From Apostichopus japonicus (Eukaryota > Echinodermata > Holothuroidea > Aspidochirotida > Stichopodidae), in assembly GCF_037975245.1 (NCBI RefSeq), contig NC_092577.1, positions 19,342,898 to 19,406,897 of the forward strand: 64,000 nucleotides of DNA, given 5' to 3'. Position 1 is the stretch's first letter, and the number at the start of each line of letters is the position of its first letter. The notes under the pieces were generated by a model, which was given only the letters and a program-made list of their open reading frames with translations, was not told the DNA's origin and searched no databases. This document shows, piece by piece, positions 57,601-64,000 of the stretch. Position numbers and translations under genes: made by a program.

Positions 57601-58179
57601 CTGCAGTGGCAGGGACCTTGCTCGAGAGGGGTTCTGGGAGTGTCTCAACCCCCCCCCCCCCAAATCTTGGTAAAACTGACATTGGAAAATTTGAGTGCGA
57701 CAATCAGAATTTCTGACTGTCGCACTCCAATTTACCTAGGCCTATTCATATATTCTTGTGATTGTGAATGACCTAAATATTTCGGTTAAAATTGACCTTT
57801 AATCAGTCATATTTACCACATTTTCCTTGCCACTTTGAGAAATTGTATCTCGCGACCCTTATACTCCACCATACAAAACTCTGTATGTTTCTGAATGCTC
57901 TAAAAACAAATGCCTAATAGAACAACTGTACAAGGTTCGCCAGCTTCAATTCGGTTTATATAAGTACTAATTTTGCTATTGGTTGGGTTGACCCTTCAAG
58001 TAAGTTCAGGATATATAGTCTCTATGGAATACAATAAAACACTCAAATGATAATCTACAGAAGCTTAAAAGTGCCATCAACATAAGAAAACTCTTGCCCC
58101 ATAAGTTGGCATTTTTAGTAAACTGTTTTAGATAACAAGATAAAACCTTATCAAAAATCAGGAAAATGTTGGATTGCTC
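54681..58179. other. Long AT-rich region, probably intronic or intergenic
   Basis: No exon with domain character. Holds G runs at 55003-55020 and 55136-55149 and a C run at 57649-57661. No element ends recognised. Confidence 0.4.
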
Positions 58180-58386
58180 AGTTGCTTTAACTGAGCAATT
58201 GAACAATTTTCTGCAAATTGTTTCATTGACAACTTATCATATCTTGTCAATTGGACATTTGCTGCAAAATGTTCAATTGCTCACTTCATTCCATCTGAGC
58301 AATTGAAAAATGTTCTGCAAAATGTTTAATTGTTCACTTCATTCCAAATACTCAGTTGGAATAAAGTGAACAATTGAAAAATTGTT
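58176..58386. repeat. Cluster of nested short inverted repeats
   Basis: TGAGCAATTGAA and its relatives (TTCAATTGCTCA, GTGAACAATTGAA, TTAATTGTTCAC) recur six or more times in both orientations within 210 bp, together with repeated AAATGTTCTGCAAAATGTTTA-like pieces. It could fold into several hairpins. Possibly a decayed tandem MITE. Confidence 0.7.
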
Positions 58387-58495
58387 CATGTGAGTAGTCC
58401 CCCCCCCCCCCTAATCATCAGGCCTTAGCTACGTCCCTTGTCAGTGTTTATTATATCCATTACAGTCAACACAGTAAACGTAGAACACACTTAAT

Positions 58496-58641
58496 CTATA
58501 ACATCTTCATCTCTACTGATCTCGCCCTTTCCCTAAATCTATGTTTATTAGTCTCGTTGAATATTTTTGTTCTGACGGTCCACCAATCAAACATATGGTC
58601 TATTGCTCCTTCCTCCAGAAAATCTTCAATCTCATTGCGAC
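58496..58641 (-). CDS. Last exon of the Myb/SANT-like gene
   Basis: Acceptor CCCAACTAG (minus strand) at 58642-58650. 2 + 47 codons + TAG at 58496-58498. Reads RNEIEDFLEEGAIDHMFDWW, then TVRTKIFNETNKHR and a basic tail. The length and phase fit the preceding exon exactly. Confidence 0.6.
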
Positions 58642-61600
58642 CTAGTTGGGAAAAAAATCACTCTACAAATTAGAAATGATTTTGTTTTGCTTATAAAATT
58701 TTATGAGGGTTAGGATCATGAAAGGTAACTCCAGTGGTACTTTTTGACAGGAACACAACCAGAATGAAAACACAGTTCCTTGCTGATGTTCACTGATTAG
58801 TTTCATAAGGATTTTTTCAAAAAGCTCTATAGAAACAAGAGCAAAATTTGTGTTTGCAAATACTGCTAAGACTTGTCCCTCGTGCTTGATATAAGTTGTA
58901 CAGCACATATCAGCAGGTTTCCAAATATCTGCCAATGTCAACATAACAAAGTTTGAAGAACCTCCAACATTTGGTAGCTGTACTTTTGCAATTGGAATAT
59001 GTTTGAAGAAATTACACCTTACGGTTGCCTGATTTCCCAATTTAAAGATATTAACATTAAGTGTTTTGATCTCATCAATATTCATGAGATAAAGCAAACA
59101 TGTGTTATATAATTTAATCAGGCCTTAACTTAGGCATGCATACTTACTTTGGAGCTTCTTTTCTGCAAGTCCTTTGGTGTAACAGTCAAAATTTTCCACC
59201 ACACACTTTGAAGCCTTTTCACTCCATTTAATGTATTTCCTACCTGAAACAAATGAGGAAAATAAAAAGTGAAATCCATGTTAATTGATCTTGAACATGA
59301 CTTCAAAAATGAGAAAGAACTATATATGAAATCATGTTTGATGATACAGTTATACACCATGGAAGGTACCTGACGCCTGACATACAACACTAGGTAAAGC
59401 AACCAGAGGAAGTGTTGTCTTGCGAATGCTCATTAATATTCAGCAGATTTGAAACTATTGCAGTCATAATGTCTGAATATATGTGTACAAAAAACATCTA
59501 ATACCCAATTTGTCTGGTGTTGGAAATGATTGCTGCAGCAGCTAGCTGTAGAGGCAATTAGGAAACTTGGGAATCCTCCACATGTACCTTATTCTGGTCA
59601 GGGTATGTGAAGTTGTATAACTTGTTAATAGGAATAAACCTTTTCTTCATTATATAAAGGTGCACCAGTAATAACAACCTTCCTTTCATCACATACGAAT
59701 TGATAAAAACAAGGTACTGGAAGAGTGTCTCCAGTCCTTAAATAAAACTTTACTCTGTCATTTCAAATCCAGAAAAAGTGCCAACTAAATTTAGCCTGCT
59801 TTCTTACTAAGGTGCATCATTATGCTCAAGTAATATTTATACAAGCAAAGCCTAAAGTCATCTGTGTAAACAAAGCATAAAAACATCTTCTTTATTATGG
59901 GAGCACTTCTGCAAACATTTCCTTGGTTCAGTTGATTCCCACAAAGAATTGTACGCATTTCTTGTTTTTACTTTTTTCAAATAAACTCCAGCTGTTTGCA
60001 TGCCAAATGAGCTCATCTAATGGTGTTTCTTTCACAATAGCTGTCCGTCCTTGCTTTGACTCATTTGCCAGATTTCCACATGATTTGATTATTGCATTTA
60101 CCCAAAATAAAAACTAACAAAACTAAAGCATAAACAATATTATTGTTTTAAACAGATTTCCATAGCACAATAAGAGCAATTGCCACCTTTAACTGCAACT
60201 GATTAATTTTTGCCCAAAAGTAAACTAATGGAGCATATATAACCAAGTGTGTCCTGTCTACCGAAATCAGTTTACCCTAGCTGCTTCCTGCCGATCCTTG
60301 TGAGTATGCAAGGAGGATCTGATCCCACGCACAAGGGCGATTAAGTTGTATTGTGAAGAAAAGTAAATATTAATTCTTATTTGATCAGCATTTTGTCACC
60401 ATTCCAATACTGCAGTGATTGGTATATTCCTTTTGCCTGAATGCAGGCCAAATTGACATGCTCAGTGAAGAATACGACATAACAGCCGATGAAGAAACTT
60501 GAATCAAATTTGAGAGTTACAAGGCAATCATGTTAATGCTGCGATCAATACCCACAGCATAGTGTAAAAACCAATACAGCGATGGACATCTCAGGTCCAG
60601 CTAAAGATAACAAGGTATCGCATTTCATTACTGAACTGTCTGCATTTTGTAGTCACACGAACAAAAGGTCACTTACAAGCAACAGAAAGTTAACTTTTTT
60701 TCAGATGGCCTCACGCGGTTTGGGGCGAGTGTTCAATGCCTTTTAAAATTTCTATGCTTCAAGACTAATTGATAATTCCAGTAGCTGCATAGTCATCTTG
60801 AAGCAAACGTCACAGATTTTTCATCTCTCCTAAAACATGCAACTACTTTATCTTATTCAACCAAATGATAACAGACACCAGGAAATAAGTAGAACTGATG
60901 GCACCAAATTATATCCATCCCTTGACTCAACTAGCAATTACATGTAAAATTACAGTATATTACTGTAACTTATTAAATTTAGTGGCCCAATTGCTCTCAT
61001 AATGATAATTTATATCAATTGAATGATCCATCCAACCAAATTTACAAAACACAAGCATTATGAGGTCAAAGTCTGCAGGGTTATCTTCCTTCTGTTATTG
61101 TGTAAAGTAACCACTTGTTAACCATTGCATGTGTCAGGGAGATTAAGACTGTCAGTATAATTCATTTGGAATGCAATTACATTTGCCTGAGAAAGAAAAG
61201 GAACTGGAATTAGGGAAAACATAGTTCTGACTTGTATGCCACATGCATATGAGAGTCCTTCTGTACAAGAAATAAATATTTGGGGTATATTTATTAGTTA
61301 TTAAGTTACACTCTATATTCTTCAATTTGATTGCTGATTTATAGTTTTGGTAAGACTGCATGACAAAAGTCAAACAGCCAGTTGCTACTGTTAACTAATA
61401 CCTCTTTTGATATCGAGTAGGTCAATGATGTAGCATAGGTATTTTATTATAGGGTCTGGTAAGTTTACTACAGTTCTGTAGTTCTTTGTTTCGAGGTAGG
61501 AAATGTATTTCATAAAGGATATAATGCAGATGTTTGAGTCTTGAGAGTAATGAACAGCTAAAGCAGATACAAAATACAAAAGTTTTAATACAATGTCAAG

Positions 61601-62747
61601 CTGATAACTGTTTCTCACATGGAACATGACTTGTAGCTTTCAAAATCTACAGCATAGCTAGAGGAATATAAGCCTCACCAGTTATTACATTAATACATCT
61701 AGTTCTACCATGTTCTACTTCAGTATATTATAGGTCAGTGCAGGTAATTGTCTCAGTTAAGATTAATAACTTTTTCTGTGTCCCTCTAATATCTTTTTTT
61801 TTTCTCGACAAAATCAGTTATGTTATGTTTGAACTGACTTGATAACAAACTGCAATAACATCACTTTATTTATTAGGCAATGATCTAGTCTGCAAAATGC
61901 AAAGGAGCTGATTGACTTCCCTCATTTAAGTCTGACTTTATTCTCAATTTGCTGAAGATTAATCTAATAACATTTCATATTTTTCGACATCATCTCTTGC
62001 CATTTTATCCCTCTTCCCATAATTCTTGGTGCCCCTACATATCCAGTATAATAAACTGTCATACTTACATACAGGTGACTTGTTGGTCATGGATGGGGAT
62101 TCTCTTCTTGCTCTCTTTTTTCTCTGTTGAACATCAGCCACCTGTTCTGCTGGACACAGCAAGAAATGAACTAACAACATTAATACATGAGTCACCATAT
62201 TAGAACTACTGACTGGCTGGGAGAAACTTCTATGAAATTTGAAATATACAAAGAAACTGAGGCTTAGATAGGATATTCGAACCATCACCCCTCACCCCTC
62301 CCCCAGGACTACCAGTCCTCCACTCTATGGTGGTCAATGGTGCATCCAAACACTAATAATATTTTAGGTGGTTACAACTTCGCTGGGGTTGTTTTCCATG
62401 AGGAATACGTTTCAGTGAAAGTTGTCTACCATTGCATGCATGTGCCCAGAGAAAAACATGGAGGAATAATCGCAAAATCCACATGAAAAGTTGTGTGATT
62501 GCACATTCCTTACATACCTAGCTATTAAGGACACCAAATAGTATATCCACAAAACAAACACTTACGGCTGAGCCTCTAAAATTTCTTACATGAAGCTTTT
62601 CAATTGCGCTATTACTGGGTCCTTTTGTTTCCATCATTCAATTGACAAAGCTTTTATCCAAACACAATGAAATGGTTTCCTTTCTCTTACAAGTATAATT
62701 TTTGATCTTACCCATTGCCTCTTCTCGGTCTTCATTCGCAACCTGCC
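58496..62747 (-). CDS. Minus-strand multi-exon gene, 3' part, Myb/SANT-like C-terminus
   Basis: Exons supported by splice sites and phase: 62712-62747, about 62069-62149, 59148-59243 and 58496-58641, with probably more between 59.3 and 62 kb that I could not find. The last two join in phase to read RKYIKWSEKASKCVVENFDC, KGLAEKKLQSRNEIEDFLEE and WWTVRTKIFNETNKHRFRE, then a stop. The W-S-E-K...V...F, EIEDFL and W-x-x-VRTKIFN pattern is Myb/SANT-like. Upstream exons are basic and acidic (QQRKKRARRESPS; QVANEDREEAM), as in nuclear proteins. It may belong to the same family as the 4958-9518 gene, whose last exon also looks Myb-like. The N-terminus is missing, so function is not assigned. Confidence 0.5.
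58663..59097 (-). CDS. Open frame inside the last intron, unrecognised
   Basis: 144 codons in a 506-bp AT-rich intron, on the same strand as the host exons. Reads KLGNQATVRCNFFKHIPIAK, VQLPNVGGSSNFVMLTLADI and FALVSIELFEKILMKLISEH. The composition is protein-like, but no domain is recognised and the frame does not join the flanking exons. Retained-intron coding, an old insertion or chance are all possible. Confidence 0.25.
   Translation of the reverse strand: MLYLMNIDEIKTLNVNIFKLGNQATVRCNFFKHIPIAKVQLPNVGGSSNFVMLTLADIWKPADMCCTTYIKHEGQVLAVFANTNFALVSIELFEKILMKLISEHQQGTVFSFWLCSCQKVPLELPFMILTLIKFYKQNKIISNL
59148..59243 (-). CDS. Penultimate exon of the Myb/SANT-like gene
   Basis: Acceptor TCATTTGTTTCAG, donor GTAAGT (minus strand). 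96 nt, phase 1 in and 1 out. Reads RKYIKWSEKASKCVVENFDC then YTKGLAEKKLQ. W and the acidic residue after it sit as in helix 1 of Myb repeats. Confidence 0.6.
59244..62068. other. Probable intron(s), no firm exon
   Basis: On the minus strand an open frame at about 59930-60080 reads ESKQGRTAIVKETPLDEL then IWHANSW and could be an exon, but splice sites are poor. On the plus strand a short acidic frame after CTGAATGCAG (60436-60510) reads QIDMLSEEYDITADEET. Neither is called. Confidence 0.3.
62069..62149 (-). CDS. Internal exon, basic and serine-rich
   Basis: Acceptor CTGTGTCCAG, donor at GTAAGT (62063-62068) or GTATGT four bases earlier. Reads EQVADVQQRKKRARRESPSM then TNKSP. KKRARR resembles a nuclear localisation signal. 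Confidence 0.45.
62712..62747 (-). CDS. 36-nt exon
   Basis: Acceptor AAAATTTTACAG and donor GTAAGA on the minus strand. Reads QVANEDREEAM. Its 'QVA(N/D)' start resembles the next exon's QVADVQQ, so the two may be an internally repeated motif. Confidence 0.4.
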
Positions 62748-64000
62748 CTGTAAAATTTTAGAAAGAAGTATGTTCCATGATCTGTTTAATAAAGTTATCA
62801 CCACCTTAATACCACACTCTCACAAGGAGCTAAAATATTTGTCACTTTTTGTGTTGTAACTTTATTATCTCATCCTTGTATACATTTAGAGACAGGGAGA
62901 TGTTTTATTCCATTGGGTCACCTGTTTTTGAACAAACCAATGGTCTGTAAACAGACAAGTAGCCTAATTTCCATCCCTTGTGGTATAGAACTGTAAGCTG
63001 GTGGGCTAGTGGGCACTTAATGGGGTACCTTATGATAACCGTATGCCATTGGCTGGCAAGTACCAACTGGGCTGGGGGAATAAAAAAATGTTTGATGTCT
63101 GTGTATGAGTGGGGGTCAATTTTGACTTCACCATATAGCATATATGTGAAATAGCCTATATCAGACAGAAAACTTTTATGTTGTCATAAGTTAGCTAAAG
63201 GGTCAAAGGTCAGGAGGCCACAGGTAAAATAAGCAAAATGTTGCTGAAAGTTGCACAACAAACACCTCATCAGCGAAACAGCTCTGACTCCTAATTTTTG
63301 GTCAACCGTCCCCCTCCCGCATGTTAATAAGCACTTGTGTCCTAACTATCCTTGGTTTATAGTAACAGGCTTAGGCCCATCATTGACTTGGAACCTTAAT
63401 TGAGGTGCCTCCATATTTATCAGAGTACCACCCCAGGAACAGTAGGCCAGCATATCTAACCCTATTAAAGAAAGCAGAAATATGTACTCCTTAAACTTGA
63501 ACCTTAAACCTTGAACCTCCTTAAACTATAATCTATTAAAAGAAAAAAATGCAATTTAAAACTGGACAAACTGATGCTAAGTTTGTCAATCATGAATATC
63601 TGTATAGGCCAAGCATATGGGCAATTTTGTGATGGAAAAGCGACATCTTGAGGTCAAAGTTCGCCCAATTCTACACATTATGTATGCAGTGAACAATATA
63701 TTTGGAGGAAATACTATTTGGTCTAACATGAAAAATGCTTGCAGATGATTGTTGTGGATTATCTTTCATTAGGATCATTGATCTAATCCTTAAAATCCTC
63801 AATAACAAGCCCACTATGCTACTGGATTATTCTAATAATGTGCCCCTCCTAACTTTGTGCGTACATTTGCCCACCTCTACGGGCACAGCATGGAAGTGAA
63901 ATGTCAAGGCCAGGGTCGGAAATAAGCAGGGCGAAGGACGATTCGCCCTTATGAAAATCGCCCTCGTTATATCAGGTGTCTGTGTAAAATTAATTGTGAC
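62748..64000. other. Non-coding stretch to the end of the window
   Basis: No coding-like frame or element recognised. A single GGGTCAAAGGTCA (DR1-type) occurs at 63200-63212. The minus-strand gene probably continues here or beyond. Confidence 0.35.

Overview
The window reads as AT-rich, intron-rich, repeat-laden animal DNA, probably from a marine invertebrate deuterostome. An echinoderm is my best guess, from the style of the repeats, the frequent TAGGCCTA-type motifs and the transposon families. That placement is an inference and could be wrong. There are no operons, rRNA genes or CRISPR arrays. Almost all recognisable coding sequence is transposon-derived, plus exons of two host-like multi-exon genes.

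Layout. 1-9.5 kb: tandem and interspersed repeats, then a plus-strand multi-exon gene (4958-9518) with consistent splice sites and phases. It has a Cys/His finger, a segment resembling the first catalytic box of tyrosine recombinases and a Myb-like last exon. It carries one apparent frameshift. 10.8-17.0 kb: a near full-length non-LTR retrotransposon (ORF1 with three zinc knuckles; ORF2 with endonuclease, reverse transcriptase and a C-terminal Cys/His motif). Its 3' UTR is split by a 1.3-kb fold-back element that has a perfect 8-bp target duplication and a 40-copy, 16-bp tandem array. 17-35 kb: mostly non-coding DNA with inverted and direct repeats, two MITE-like elements, a Cys-rich exon and a tRNA-derived SINE. 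35.7-38.5 kb: a decayed RTE-type LINE on the minus strand, and a 106-bp 3' fragment of the 11-kb LINE family with a perfect 17-bp target duplication and no fold-back insert.

39-45.5 kb is the most intricate part. A repeat built of roughly 400-bp units rich in AGGTCA half-sites (spaced as DR1, DR4 and DR5) runs into three near-identical tandem copies of a 1.27-1.29-kb unit. Each copy carries part of a P-element/THAP9-like transposase gene and the left half of a second fold-back element. Only the last copy keeps the right half. The complete fold-back is 1000 bp, flanked by TGAAACTA on both sides, and splits the transposase reading frame exactly. Its right arm contains a 34-bp perfect palindrome between 7-bp direct repeats.

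45.5-55 kb is a graveyard of DNA transposons and LINEs: a hAT pseudogene, a second hAT relic interrupted by a LINE tail, an L1-like LINE fragment between TA microsatellites, and a 1.13-kb non-autonomous hAT with an 8-bp target duplication. 55-64 kb is mostly intron-like, with the last exons of a minus-strand gene ending in a Myb/SANT-like domain, perhaps the same family as the 5-9.5 kb gene.

The region reports nested transposition more than a working gene cluster. I did not find a demonstrably new enzymatic system. The best candidates for something undescribed are the two fold-back families, the tandem amplification that ends at a hairpin, and the tyrosine-recombinase-like gene.
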